A stretch of 46,060 bases of DNA from Heliocybe sulcata (Eukaryota > Basidiomycota > Agaricomycetes > Gloeophyllales > Gloeophyllaceae), in NCBI GenBank assembly GCA_004369045.1, contig ML213549.1, positions 1-46,060 on the forward strand. Direction: 5' to 3'. The notes below the pieces were generated by a model, which was not told where the DNA came from, did not search any database, and saw nothing but the letters and a program-made list of their open reading frames with translations. Each line of letters starts with the position of its first letter. Within the stretch, counting starts at the first letter, position 1. Of the stretch, positions 34,048 to 45,889 are shown in pieces. The position numbers were made by a program, and so were the translations under genes.

Positions 34048-36342
34048 GTTCGAATATACGGGATGGTGAGAGAGGAAGTGTGAAGGGGTAAAGGACGAAA
34101 CGGCGGAGCAGACTTGCTGTGGACGAATATATGAGTGGAAACAGGCAAGCAAGTCCAAAGAGTAGAGTCGCGTCCGGCCACGACGTACCGCGTAATGTGC
34201 ACGAAAATAGCTGAAGTTCACGCCCAGTCGCAGAGCTGGGTCCCTTTAGCTGAACTGTGTTCCTTCTGGCATTGCAGCTTCGCCTTAAATACTTCGATTT
34301 GAGGGAGACGCCACGGCGTGCACTGCAATTGTGCCACACCTGAACTTATGGTGCCTTTCTTTCGTTGGTGTGGCACTCGGGGCTTGACCGGAATGAGGTA
34401 GCAGTCTGTTCTGTGGCAGTGAGCTGCTTGACCTTCTCTCGTTGAGCCCACTGGACGACCATCCGAGAACTTGATTTATATCGAGCCCGTTCCCCGAGGC
34501 TGTGTTTGCCCCACTTGCCCCTTGACGAGGCGAGACCACTATCGCGTATCCTACCGCCGCGACTGCAACTTGCGAGCATCCATCTTACCCCTCTATCGCC
34601 TGGATGGCATGTTGAAAGTCGACCTTCATCCTGCCTTGTTTACGGCCACGCCACGTCTACTGTATTGGCGGCGGTCCTTGTTCGGTGTAACGGCCAGACA
34701 CAGACTTCTGGAGTATCGAGCAATATCAGTCCATTTGTAAGCCGCCGTTTACATTCTCCTCCATCTTCCTTGTGGAGCTTGACCACGTACCGTTCGGACT
34801 TGTCCTACCAGATCAATTTTGTCCCTCATCGCGACGGCAGATCTGGGACACATTGCAGACCGAATTTCGCTGCAATTGCATCCGACGGAACAGGTTGCGT
34901 TAAACACCAAGCTCACATAAATGTCTACCGTGTAAAGTCCTACGCTCTCTCGCTCACGTCAGTGCGTTCTGAACTCGGCACTCAGGACGCCACATACCGG
35001 TCACTATTGGCGACGCTGGCCCTTGAAGAATATCGCAATGCACAAACCATTAAGTAAGGCATCCTACGTAGATCTTCAAGTACCTCAAATGACCATCTTT
35101 CTGGCTATGGTTTGCGATAGGTTATTCATCGCCTGCCTGAGAGTGCTTGCCGGGTGTCAATTGCCTTCGGGGGATCCAGAGCGGTTCAGGCATCAAGAAA
35201 CAGTCTCCAGCCCTCTGTGCCATGTTTGGCTTCGAATATCGAGAGCTTCCAGGTCCAGTTCATGCAGGCGGTACAGTGCTCAAGGACAGTGTACGCGCCA
35301 CCGGCGCCGGCGATCGGAATTTGCCGGCATCCGTCGCTGTCGTTCATGATCATCTCGCTATCTCTGAACTTTTCAGCATCCTCTACCTCTGAGGCTCCTG
35401 CATCAGATACATGTAGATGACAATGGACAGTCGACTTCTCGGATATAAGCGTCCTTTTCACAAGTAATCCACCAGAGATTCAGCCGCCTAGTGTCTGCGA
35501 GAGTTCAAATTTCTGGCTGCGCATTGGCCACGGCGAGCAGCCGTCTCAGAGGAGAACTGGAGAGCGTAGGATGGGCTGAGCATGAGGCTGTCAAGGACGC
35601 CAGCGAGGGCCATGCAGACTCTCGTGCGAAATGGAAGATTATGGCGTATCCGGGCGGGCCGAACCTTAAGTGCGTTTGTACGTATACGCTGCCCGTGCTT
35701 TGCGCCGTTGGGCATTGTTATGCTCACTGCTCTCGCCCAAAAAGCGCTACCTACAGCTAAGAAGGCACATCATATCACATGATGTGTTTTGAGAACATCC
35801 CGGACATCTACGCATTGCAGGCCTTCTATGTCACCCTCAGCGTGGTAAGGCTTGTTGCAGACGTCACCGCCGCCGAAATATCTGGCGACCTGGTTGATTC
35901 AATCCTGGACTCAGCTTTCAGCTTCGAACTTCTTCGCGATCAAACGTGACTGCTTTCGATCTCGCGGAGGACCAAGTGGCTTCATCACGACACCTTTGCC
36001 ATGCCACAGCACTTTGTCGTCGACGTCATCGCTAGGGTCTCGCTTGCAAGGCGCTCTCACTTTGCAACAATTAACGTAGCTGTGGCATGAAACTCGTACC
36101 CCATTTCAGGACAATGTTGCCCCGACTTTCCTTCCCTGGATGTGGCACATCTGATGGTGCTCTCCTTTGTCTCTTGATTTCCCGATCGGCGCCGTGGCAG
36201 CGCAGTATAAAACGGAGATGCAGGCCGCTCTAAAGGTTCCTCATCCTTTACCTCTACTTCCAACTACTTGACTCAAGCTCTCTTTTCAGACGTAGCAAGC
36301 TTCCAAATCCATCACTTCGTCCATCTATCCTCCGACACGTCC
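34048..36342. other. Gene-poor region with scattered coding-like fragments
   Basis: No coherent gene model. Isolated protein-like pieces occur on the plus strand near 34770-34900 (VELDHVPFGLVLPDQFC), on both strands near 35190-35400 (minus: DAGASEVEDAEKFRDSEMIM) and on the plus strand near 35540-35660 (SVGWAEHEAVKDASEGHADS). They may be remnants of decayed genes. The last 100 bases before 36343 are the 5' flank of the next gene. Confidence 0.35.
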
Positions 36343-38000
36343 ATGCCTGCGGACAAAGAGAACATGTGAGTGGCGCAATCACTCTGCAGTGACCCGATAT
36401 CCCTAATGTTTATCGTCCACGTAGAACGCCAGCACTGCGTAGGAGCGCCAGACTTCTTTCTCAAGCGCCAGAGGTCTCTCCACTGGACGCTCCCTCTCGT
36501 GCAAGCATAGGTTTCTCGCATCTATCTCACTCTCATACAGACAAGGAGCACGAGTGAGTACTCTACCTCTGCGGTCTCATTACAATCGCTGATACACTCT
36601 TCCATAGATCCGCCACAGCTCGAAGAAGCGCCAGACTTTCCTCTGGCGTACAAAGCGTCACTCCACAATCTGCTCTTGCTCGACGTGGTGCAGAGCTGCG
36701 ATCTGTTCCTGGGAATACACGTCGAACACCTGCTCCGCGCGAGAGTGCCGGGCGTCCATCTCGTGCCTCAAGTGTAGCTCTGCGATGCACGCCATCTGCT
36801 CGATCCCGAATGCATGAGAAATTGCATCCTATGCCTTCTGAAGCCGCTCCCAAGAAAAGGCGCAGGAAGAGTACGCTTGGGATACGGAAGAAGAGGAGAG
36901 CAGTCAAGAAGGATAGTGCGCACCGCGTGTCAGAGGTCAAGACGGAGGACGAAGAGCCCGGGACAGAGTCTTCCCAGTCGCGCGAGTCACCAGAGCAGCA
37001 TCTACCGTCTCCCGCCTGCCAGTTGATGGAGCTGGAGGAAGGAACTGACGCTCCTTCTGCCAACGATCCTGCGTCCACGACTGAAGCAGCGCTGAAGCCT
37101 ACGGAGGAGGCAGCGGATGTCGAGCCTGCGGAGACGGCAGCTTTTGAGGGAGCGTCCGTTCCACAGTGCGGTCCTTCCGGTCGTTCCAGTGCGAAAGCCC
37201 AATTGCGCCCTGTTCTCTTTGAAACTGGTCCAAAGAGAAGACGCAGGAGGAGCACGCTTGGGACGAGAAAGAAGAAGAGATCCGTTAAGGAGGATCCTGT
37301 GCCCACCTCATCGCAGGTTGAGCCAGCGGAGGAAGAGAACATTACGGAATCCTCTCAGTTACAAAAGTCGCCGAAGGACGATGTATCTATCTCTCAGGTG
37401 GCGGAAGCTCCCGACGCTGCTGGCCCCGACCGCTCATCGTCCGCAGCTGACGTAGTCCTCGAATACGCGGGCCATGCAACCCCGGTAGGACCTCTCGAGC
37501 CTCCCTCAAGGGCAGCCGATGAACAACCTGAGAGGGAAGATGAACAGCTGAAAGCAGCCGCCGAAAAGCCAGCAACAATGGATGAAGAGCCAACAGCGGT
37601 GGACGAAGAGCCGACGACTGAGATATCGCAACTGGAGCAAGATGTCGATCCCGCTATTGCGGAGCCTCCGTTGATACCCATGCCAGAAATTTACGCCAAT
37701 ATCTCAAGCAGCTCTGAAGGCCCTGGCATCTGTATAGCTCTGCTCTCTTCGTCTCTTCCCGGTTTCCTAGTCCAAGGCGACCCCGCTTTCGAAGCTGCTT
37801 TGCCTCTGATTGCAAGCGGCGACACAGACGCTATGTCTCCGGAGGTCCAGCGATGGAACGTTGCTTTGCAGCATTCACAGCTGAATGCTGGCTTAGACCA
37901 AAGTAGGTGTCCGGAGGGGATGACGGCGGTGATGGTGGGCGTCCATCCAGCTTACTACGACTGGAATCCCGACCACATTTCGAATTGGTTTGATTGCTGA
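36343..38000 (+). CDS. Basic, disordered protein with repeated RRSARL and STLG(I/T)RKK motifs
   Basis: Exons 36343-36365, 36425-36553 and 36608-38000 give 514 aa in phase; the first exon is only 23 bases (MPADKEN). The N-terminus has two copies of an RRSARL motif (ALRRSARLLSQ and ARRSARLSSG), one per exon, so exon duplication is likely. The middle has a basic unit twice, about 140 residues apart: KKRRRKSTLGIRKKRRAVKK and KRRRRRSTLGTRKKKRSVKE, each followed by an acidic Ser/Glu stretch. A repetitive acidic part (PATMDEEPTAVDEEPTTE) follows. The C-terminus looks folded (GICIALLSSSLPGFLVQGDP; ending YDWNPDHISNWFDC). No family is recognised. Composition suggests a nuclear, chromatin- or RNA-associated protein. 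The long antisense frame here is a shadow. Confidence 0.68.
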
Positions 38001-38773
38001 GAGGAACTAGGAGGCGCATCATGCGAAATATATGACTTTTCGGCTGTCGATAGGGGATTTTGCTGTGTGTATGCTCCCTATGCGCTCTATCTATGCATAC
38101 ATATGCGGTTTCCTTATGCTGAATGCACACATGACACTAGTGTCCGTCGTCGATAGCCTTCGCGTGTTCTATCTTTCATATGAGGCCATTGACGCACGGA
38201 GGAAAGAGCGGATGAGTAGGCGAAATTACAGACAGTAGCAGACTCCGAATATGGAAATGCAGCTGCTTGTTATGGAACGCTCCAGCTTCGATCTTGATGC
38301 CATATCTGTCATCATAGCAACGCCAAAGGGTATAAAGGCGGTGGTGATTGTCGTCCTCGCTCTCGCCTTTTTCTCATCTCCTCTGAGCGTCCGAGTGTCC
38401 TGCGGATCACGTCTATCCCATAATGTTCGACGTAGTCGCCCCACTCGACGCACGCTATCCACCCAATGCATAAGAGATGCGATTTTTCCTGTTTCGCAAC
38501 ATCCTACGTGGCTGCAGCTTAGCCTCGCCTGCGGTGTTGCCGAGTCTCCTAGGGTCCTTGGACTGCAAAAGGTCGGGCGCATGCACACACCCTGATTGCT
38601 TCTTTTCTCCAGCGTCAGCGGTGTGGATATCATGAGCGCACGCCGATGACATCACCCCTTTGCGCGCTGGACTTGGTCAACTCAGTTCCGGTCTCGAGTA
38701 TACATCGTACGACAAACTCGCGAACTCCGAGTATCCATACCATTCTCTCCAACTCCCATTGCACTGCCTACCT
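38001..38773. other. Intergenic region, no gene seen
   Basis: About 770 bases between two plus-strand genes. Open frames on both strands near 38230-38630 have no domain or splice support. Sequence upstream of 38774 is open in the same frame for 38 codons, so a longer LanC-like N-terminus is possible. Confidence 0.35.
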
Positions 38774-40518
38774 ATGTCTGTTTCCCGATACATTCCCGTC
38801 CCAGAATCGCCGTCTGTTGACTGGGCCAGCGCGAAGCAACAAATCCGATCTACTCTGCTTACGTCGATGCAGATGGTCGAAAAGTATGCACCCGACCTAA
38901 GCTCGAAAGGAGGAGTGTATGTTGGGATTGCTGGTGTGTACACTCATCAGACCCGGACTGCGGCAAATGGTCTCTTCGTTGCTGTGGACACATTTTTCGC
39001 GCAGGGGACGTACAGCGCGTTTGTACCTGTGGATGATTGCACGGGCGGGTCTTGACCTAGGGTCTGTCGATACTTTACCTCTCGTAAACGACGAGAATGT
39101 CATCAAAGCATGTGTATCTGTGCGAAAAGTTTTGGCGCGTTACTGACCGCCGAGACCCTCAGGTATCGCAATGATGCACCATGATATCTCCCTCCTCCCT
39201 CACCTGCTGCCTGACCATAGCAAAGGCACGGCCGCCTCACACCTTACGACATCCATCTCCCAGTCTGGCTTCTCCACGCCCACTTCCGGCTCTCGCTCAG
39301 CCTTCCTTGGAACCTCTGTCGGTCAGGCGACCCTCACACTCGTTTCTCACCTTGAGAACCCGGAGGCATCTCTGTATGAACCCGATGCTCTGCAGGGCTG
39401 CGTCGAGCTGCTCAACGGAGCGCTCCAAGTGGCTCTGAAAGACGATGGTGACATACCCGAGGACGGGTGTGAGGTGTTGTACGGCCGAGCGGGGTTCCTG
39501 TACGCCCTGCTGCATCTCCGTAGCGCTGCTAAATCCACGAAGGCTGACCCCAGCGAGGTCAACGCGATTATGCCTCTAGTATCAGACCAGGCTATCAAAG
39601 CCATTGTCGACGATATTGTCAATCGCGGGAGGATCGGGGCCCAACATTACCAAGAGGACCTGGCCGACGGAAGTCAAGCGCCGAAACTGATGTGGGTGTG
39701 GCATGGCAAGAGGTACCTTGGTGGGGCACACGGAGTCGGTGAGTTTCCACGTATTCAGTGGACTTCGGCATCCGTTTTTCCCTGTAATATATTGTATGGA
39801 ACTATGGAGTGGCTGACTCGACCTCATGACTTTGTAGCTGGTATTTTGCAGATGCTCCTACAGTCTCCTCCGGAGATTATCAAACCATACTTCCCCTTGA
39901 TTTACGACACCGTCGAATGGTTGATCTCGTTACAAGGGCCAGACGGTAATTGGCCTCACGTGGCTTCAACTCATCCTTCTCGTCAAGCAGAGCAAGAGCT
40001 TGTAGAGTACGTACTCCCGGCCTGTCTTGCATTTGTCTAACGACGCAACACGCCTCTGACTATTCTTCTGAAACTGACATAGATGGTGCCACGGCGCACC
40101 CTCCATGGTCATCCTCCTCTCAAGGCTTATCTGCCATCCCACATCTCCGCCCTCTACCCTCGCATCGTCCGCAAAATCCTCGCTCCAGAAAGGCGCACAA
40201 TGTGTATACAAGCGAGGCCTGCTTCGTAAAGGCGTAGGTCTCTGCCACGGTGTCGCAGGAAGTATCTACGCGCTCCTCGACGCCTCCCACACTCTTGACA
40301 ATTCCGAATCGAAGACGTGGATAGAGCGCGCGATGTACCTAGCGGTACGTGCGACGGAGTGGGAGGCGTTGGTGAGGGACGGAGAGATGCGGATGCCTGA
40401 TCGGCCATATAGTCTGTATGAGGGACTGGGCGGGATGTGTTGTGCGTGGGCTGCAGTGCTTGGTGGGGTAGACAATGTGCCGCGTGGGATGGTGGGGTAC
40501 GCCGATTTGGAAGTGTAG
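38774..40518 (+). CDS. LanC-like protein (eukaryotic LANCL family)
   Basis: Four exons: 38774-38933, 39163-39738, 39838-40006 and 40083-40518, giving 446 aa, typical for LANCL proteins. The fold is an alpha/alpha barrel with a bound zinc. The glycine-rich barrel motifs are visible: GGVYVGIAG, EVLYGRAGFLYALLHL, LGGAHGVAGILQML and EGLGGMCCAWAA. The zinc ligands are WCHG (C304) and GLCHG (C356, H357). Bacterial relatives make thioether rings in lantibiotics. Eukaryotic LANCLs are reported to add glutathione to dehydroamino-acid sites in proteins, so a protein-repair role is plausible here but not shown by sequence. There is no lanthipeptide precursor or dehydratase next to it. The first intron is long (229 bases) for this genome and contains a coding-like stretch (GLDLGSVDTLPLVNDENVIK), so an alternative exon is possible. 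The first ATG (MSVSRYIPVP) was chosen by position. Confidence 0.85.
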
Positions 40519-41067
40519 AAAGGAGGAAATGGACCTTGCTAGGACATTGTAAATAGTACACTTGAGTTGATGCACTTCTATCGCGATCTTGAAGCTTGAA
40601 CCTTGTATCACGTTTCTCGAAATGATACGATCAATATCCCGTACTTACCCTCTTATGCCAAACAGGGACGTCTTTGCACTCTCCGAACTCGTCAGCGCTG
40701 ACATCGATCGTGAAATCGATGACGATACTTTATCGTGCACATAGATAACTGCTGTAAATATTACTTCCTACTAGGACGAAGAGACTGCAATAAGGGACGC
40801 CGAAATACGACGTCTAGAGGTACAGCATGGGGGATCTTGTTAACACTTGAATAAATAATATTTGTCTTCTATTCTGGGGTACATTGCAATAAAACAATGA
40901 TACGCAAGCACAGTAAGCGAAGCATTGATACAATCAGAGATAGCACAGCGAAAGAGACAGTAGGGTTACACACGAAAGCAGACGACGAGCTTGAAGAACA
41001 GCAAAAGACGAATAGCACTAAAGAGCAAGCGCCGGGCGACGGAAACGCGCGTAAAGGAAGCCATCCG
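40519..41067. other. 3' flanks of convergent LanC-like and zinc-finger genes
   Basis: No gene seen. A plus-strand open frame from 40897 runs antisense into the zinc-finger gene and is a shadow. Confidence 0.4.
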
Positions 41068-41956
41068 TCAGTCGTACCTGGCTCTCTTCCTTGGCTCATG
41101 ACCGCAGGTCTCGCGATGTCTGTTGACCGTGTATGCATCAGGCCTACTAATGAGCTTGCCACATGCAAGGCAAGGCTGTGGACCCACGACATGCAAGTCG
41201 TGGATGTGACGCTTTATATTTGCAAAATCGGCGCACGTGGCAGGCTCATTCTGATTGTTCTTGCATCCCGCCCAAGCGCAGGTGATCGCCCTGCTTGGCC
41301 CCTTGAGCTCAAGATGGTGCGTCCGGAAGTGCTCGAATGTGTCTTTCCTAGACCTCGACGTAAACACCTTCTGGCAGCCTCTCCATTGGCATGTCACAGT
41401 TATAGCAGCACTCGCTTGCGTGGACGTTGCCGCCACCGGGGGTTCCGCAGACGATGAGGGCTGTGGTGTGGAGGGTGACAGGTTCTCGTTGGAGTCTCGC
41501 CCTCGTTTCCTTCCGGGAAAGGAATGAACAGCATCTGACGCTGCTGGAACTAAGGATCCGTGCATATGACCAATCAGGCAGATGGCTAAGAACAACTATG
41601 ATCACCACTCACCTGCACTGCCCGCGTCTGCTTTTCTCTTGTATGTGTTCTTTTTGGATCGTATCTTATTGGAGGAAGTGCTGGTCGCCTTGGGCAAATT
41701 GGCAGCGCTTGATGGGCCGAGAGCCTGAGGTGCTACATGCAGCACCACCTCCGACAAAACCTGTGTAAGGGCAGCCACGCCATGGGAGGCTGCTGCATCA
41801 TCTGCGCTTCCACAAGGGGCTGTGGCGTCTTCAACAGCTACCTCTAGTGATGCAGGAATACTGGCAGGCCAGGAATCAGAAAACGAATAATGGACTGGGA
41901 CTTCGGCAACAAGAGTACTGGATGATATAGTGGGTGCTGTGGCAGAGTCTACAATG
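41068..41956 (-). CDS. C2H2 zinc-finger gene 2, C-terminal exons (partial model)
   Basis: Exons 41956-41613 and 41543-41068 join in phase. The first reads as a Ser/Ala-rich leader (DSATAPTISSSTLVAEVPVH ... KKNTYKRKADAGSA). The second has finger-like units CQWRGC...HFRTHH, CAWAGC...HIHDLH and CLACGKLISRPD...NRHRETCGH, and a basic end (EPRKRARYD). The acceptor before 41956 needs an upstream exon, because this part has no ATG. Its intron phase and the basic residues before it match zinc-finger gene 1, whose corresponding junction follows KGKAKAT, so the two look like paralogs. The upstream partner may be the exons at 43120-43778 (next entry), separated from here by about 1.1 kb of unusual DNA. 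Confidence 0.6.
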
Positions 41957-42020
41957 CTGAAAGGCACGAACACACGACGAAACCCGCACAGACCTAAAGG
42001 GGAACAACAACCACAAAGTG

Positions 42021-42042
42021 TAGCACCAATCCCTTGGTGCTA
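42021..42042. repeat. Perfect 9-bp hairpin (copy 1 of a diverged pair)
   Basis: TAGCACCAA and TTGGTGCTA pair around a four-base loop TCCC. A related hairpin lies at 46031-46052. It lies just upstream of the zinc-finger 2 C-terminal exons. Confidence 0.5.
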
Positions 42043-43119
42043 GATGGCTGCGAGGTCCGGGGCGACGAAGGGTATAATAGACGTTCGGAGGGAGTCAATG
42101 GTAAGGATAGGGCCGAGACCGCCAACCACAGGGCGACGTATACTCTAACGAAAATGCGATCAAAGCTAAAAATAGAATGCGATCAAAACACGACGGCGCG
42201 CGACGTCGCGCGCTCTAGAAGCGAAATACGCGCGCTAACTAAAAATAGATGTAGACGCTAAAAATAGAACAACACGAAAACGGGAAACTCTGGTGTCTGG
42301 CGGACACAGACAGCAGCAGCAACGGAAATCGGGAACAGCAGCGCAGCGACGAGAGGCAGCAGATAGTGGACGCAGTAAGCTCAGAGAGATAAGAGATGCA
42401 GAGTTGAGATGGGAACAGTAGAATTGCGCAGGGAGGTAGTGACCTAACCTAACCTAAGGCCGAAGCTAACCTACCCTACAGTGTCGGGAATTCCGACTTA
42501 AGTATACTACGGAGAAAATCAAATAAACCGAGTACCATATGCTAACAAACTGAAACTACTCCTGAAAATGATCCATCACAAACCTCAGACAAGGGGGAAC
42601 AATCTCCGTACACTACAGTGACCATGTGCAAAGGTGGGCGCATACCAAAAGGAGCGTGGGAACGCGCACAGCGCCGCATCAAAAAGCGCTGATGGGCCGT
42701 GTGGAGGCCGCGCCGGTGCCCGCAAGGCACGCACAGCCTCGGAATTGACTCGAAACTTGATGGACAGCACATGCAAAGGCACCGCCGAGGCAGCGCAGCA
42801 CCGCCGTGCAACACCGCCGCTGTCGGGAGGGTATCGCCACACCGCCGTGATGGCTGGGATGAGCACGCGCGCTTACGTAAAGCAGTGGAGCGGTTGTCGA
42901 ATGAGATCGGAGAGTCGTCGGGAATTGCCGGAAATAGTGAAAAGTCCATGGAAACTCGAGTTTTGCTCGTAGCGCGACGCCGCGGATACGCTCACTCTCG
43001 CACAGAGCGTGGGAATCTGCACAAATAGCCTAGAAATGCGTTTTCGGAGGCCAGAACCATGTAGAGGCATATCAACGCGAATAAGCCAGATGCAATCACT
43101 GAACCGAAAGAGCACTCAC
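42043..43119. other. Unusual sequence separating the parts of zinc-finger gene 2
   Basis: From 42140 to 42260 the plus strand is rich in variants of GCTAAAAATAGA with CGCGCG stretches. Near 42450 there are three CTAACC-like units, then a near-palindrome GTCGGGAATTCCGAC. From 42560 to 43000 the DNA is GC-rich with open frames on both strands but no domain. It could be a decayed transposable element, such as a solo LTR, or a long intron, but I could not define its ends. Confidence 0.35.
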
Positions 43120-43778
43120 CTGCATCCTGGTCCTGGATGCTTTTTCGATCGCCCTCCTCGTCAGGAACAACGAAGTAGTCCATTATATCCTCCTCTTTCT
43201 TTGCGTCAACGGCAGTACTGGGCAAGCTTATCTCCAGCACATTCTTATGGCCCGGAAGAGAGCCGTCATTGGCCTCCTCACTAATTGCGGGGGTGTCAGG
43301 AATATCTTCAGAGGATACTCGCTGGTCTGGCGCCACCAGAGGAGCTTGGACGCTGCTCTGTCCAGTAGAAACATTGGCAGGTGAAGAGTCCTTCCTGATT
43401 GACGCCATGATTATCTTATGGGCAGTGCACAGTGCAACTTCACGCGGAGAGCCTCCTTCTGAGCTTAACAGGGAGGACATAATGGAAGCAGGTGCTGAGC
43501 CACAGTCAAGGCAATGAGGACTACTGATGCAGGTAGAACAGCATACGCAGCACTTACTTTCGTCGCCTAAGCCAGGATCCAGGTGCTCACTCGCGTCTTC
43601 CTCCCATCCCGCTTCATAATACCTGACTCCGTACTGTGCGAGGACCGTGTGGGCCCTTCAAGCTGTGTCAGAGGCATAGCGACTTTTATATCACTTAGAC
43701 AGCTCACCAGCACTGGGCCTGCTCGTCTTTGCTGAGCTGATAGAATACTGCACAAAAGGCGGAATCATGTGCCGCCAT
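43120..43778 (-). CDS. Possible N-terminal exons of zinc-finger gene 2
   Basis: Exon 43633-43558 (YGVRYYEAGWEEDASEHLDP) joins in phase to exon 43494-43120 (a Ser/Glu-rich stretch with VSSEDIPDTPAISEEANDGS and then YFVVPDEEGDRKSIQDQDA). The latter resembles the part of zinc-finger gene 1 ending RLVPDDEKNNQL, also just before a phase-1 intron. An ATG at 43778 opens MAAHDSAFCAVFYQLSKDEQ and might be the first exon, but its donor does not join in phase, so the start is unresolved. It is hydrophilic with no own domain. Confidence 0.35.
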
Positions 43779-44687
43779 GGAGTCCATTTTGCTAGTACAA
43801 AGCGTAAACGGCAAGCTCGAAAGTCAATGTGGTAGCAGGAGGGGGTGCAGTTACAGATGCAGCGGCAGGATAGAGTAATGTGGCCCAAGGCAGAGGGCGC
43901 ATCCTTATATCTCCTGGGAAGGACAAACATATACAAATGAAGAATGCCGTGAGGCATCAGAAGGCCATGCCACAATGTATCGAACCGGCATGTTTTCTCA
44001 TTGTCCTTCGGAAAATCCACTCAGCCCCCATCGTCACGCTGCAGATTGCTACTTCTCATTGGCTCATTAGCCAAGGTATCCCGACTCAAATCCACTCCAA
44101 CATGTGTGTTACTCGCCTTCGCAGATAAACCTTTCCCATCAATCACTGGAAGACATGGCTTCCAATGCTTTGATACCCATATTTGGCAAAAATGTGATGA
44201 CAACACCAACATGTGGCGAGGAGCGGTGGCCAGGACCTTAAGGACTACGTCAAAGCATCAGAATCTTCATGATAGAACACTGTGATAACTGACCTCTTTG
44301 GCCATCGCTTGTGATCCCTAAGGTTGCCTTCAGGCAGGCCTGCTCCGCGTCCCGCCACTGCAGTGGCCGAAGCAAGCTCTCCGACCACCTCCCGACCAAT
44401 GCATATTCTGATAGCCCACAGACCTGCTGTTCCATCCTACCTCCCATTGACAAAGATTGCCATCGGAACGTCTAGAGTGCTTCACGAAAGAGTTGTAGGG
44501 ACGCCGTGCCACGATCTTCCCAAACGGGACTATCGTCTTTGCTAATCAGCAGCACTACTTAGCACCCACAACCCTGTTCCCCTTAGTCTTACTCGGTGTC
44601 CACCTGAGTCATATTGATTCCGGTTCGTTATCAATATGTCATCGCTGATATTCATCCTCTATGCACTGATAGAAGGTATGGCTTTAG
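43779..44687. other. Intergenic region, no gene seen
   Basis: Short open frames on both strands, none protein-like over a useful length. Confidence 0.35.
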
Positions 44688-45724
44688 GTGCTTGATGTTT
44701 CAGTTTTGCCGAAGCTGGGATGGAGGGCACCGCCACTCCGCAAGTGCGGCGCGCGGACCACCATCGAGGACATACCAACATCAGATGGGGTGCAAAGGAA
44801 TTCAAGGATCACTCACGAGTTGGCCCCATTGGACGTCTTCCACGCCATACATTTTCTAGAGGAAGTCTTGAGACAAAAACACCATCCATCCCATCACCGT
44901 TGATAGGCCCCAATCTGTTCTGGCCCCAGAAAATGCATTTCGCGACGTTTCTGTGTCCTACATGGGAACTTTGTGCTATTCTCGGCGACGGCGAACTCTG
45001 GACTCTATATGCCAACTGGGCTATTCTTGGGCGACAGCGCTTCCAGTCGACGTCAGCGAGGCCGCATCAGTGTTGGCAACCGCTGCCTATTCAGCGTCGT
45101 CACCAGCGACTCGGCCGCTGTCATCATCACGGCCGACCTACATTCAGCCGGAACGACGGCCCGCTCCTAGAACTTCGACGCGCCGCTTTCGACTCTGGTC
45201 TAGGCATCAGTACGTCACTCTCGAACGACACGTCCCTCACTAAAGCTCCGGCCGTGGTCCCACACGCTATCGTCCCTGTTATCTGATCCTATTGACTCAC
45301 AGCCGCTTACGCCGAACCGGCCGGGTTCGTCAAACAATAGACGCTTGGTGCACGCTAGCGACATCCCCGACATGGCCGACATTGCTGATGTGCCGGAGCC
45401 GCTTGCCAAGACCCGGGTTTCGGACCGGAGCTGCTCAAGAGCATTCACTCACAATTAGACACCTTATCGATCTGACTCAACGACGGACTATCGACATCTA
45501 CTATTGTCTTGCTCAGCGGGCGAGCAGCGGCACTCATATGGCTCGTTCAAGATAGCATGTGCAGCGTCGCTGTGCTTTGGTGGAAGGAGTGGTGTAGCGG
45601 GTTGGGATTGGACGATGGGCTTGATAGAGGGCGAGCGACGACCGGATGCAGCGTATGGTTTGGCAATTGGTGAAGTGACTCAGACAGACGACAAGACAAT
45701 AGGGCAACGCAGTAGTAGTCTGTA
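44688..45724 (+). CDS. Unresolved plus-strand gene, exons only partly defined
   Basis: Three stretches read like real protein. First, 44691-44903 (VLPKLGWRAPPLRKCGARTT, then ITHELAPLDVFHAIHFLEEV). Second, about 45206-45472 after a TCTAG acceptor (LLSDPIDSQPLTPNRPGSSN, then VHASDIPDMADIADVPEPLA). Third, about 45555-45724 (GLIEGERRPDAAYGLAIGEV). The DNA between 44904 and 45205 has open frames in all three phases, and I could not choose introns that join them. It may be a real multi-exon gene or one in decay. No family is recognised. Confidence 0.35.
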
Positions 45725-45889
45725 GCGTACTTGTATTTAAGGACGATTTTCTGTTTGTACAATCCAAGTTACATTCTCCCGTTCACATCTCAGCTTAGCG
45801 TCAGAGTCTTCAGCGACTAAGGTGCTCATCGCGTCTTCCAACTTTGTCAAGAGTTTCCACCAACCTTCTTCTAAAAAGTCAACAAGTGC

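Noticed and set aside
34770-34910. SET/post-SET-like ending (FRCNC) on the plus strand
   Set aside because: Only a short Cys motif, with no upstream SET core or splice-consistent exons.
36563-37342. 259-codon minus-strand open frame
   Set aside because: Antisense to the repeat protein at 36343-38000; composition is Ser/Ala/Gly-rich with no domain.
38774-40518. A lanthipeptide biosynthesis cluster around the LanC-like gene
   Set aside because: No dehydratase, precursor peptide, transporter or protease gene is adjacent. Eukaryotic LANCL proteins occur without such clusters.
42441-42480. Interstitial telomere repeat
   Set aside because: Only three CTAACC-like units, interrupted, and not the fungal CCCTAA array.
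42473-42490. LTR retrotransposon terminus (TGTCGGGAATTCC...)
   Set aside because: It begins TG like an LTR, but no matching second LTR, primer-binding site, or gag/pol coding sequence could be found in the window.
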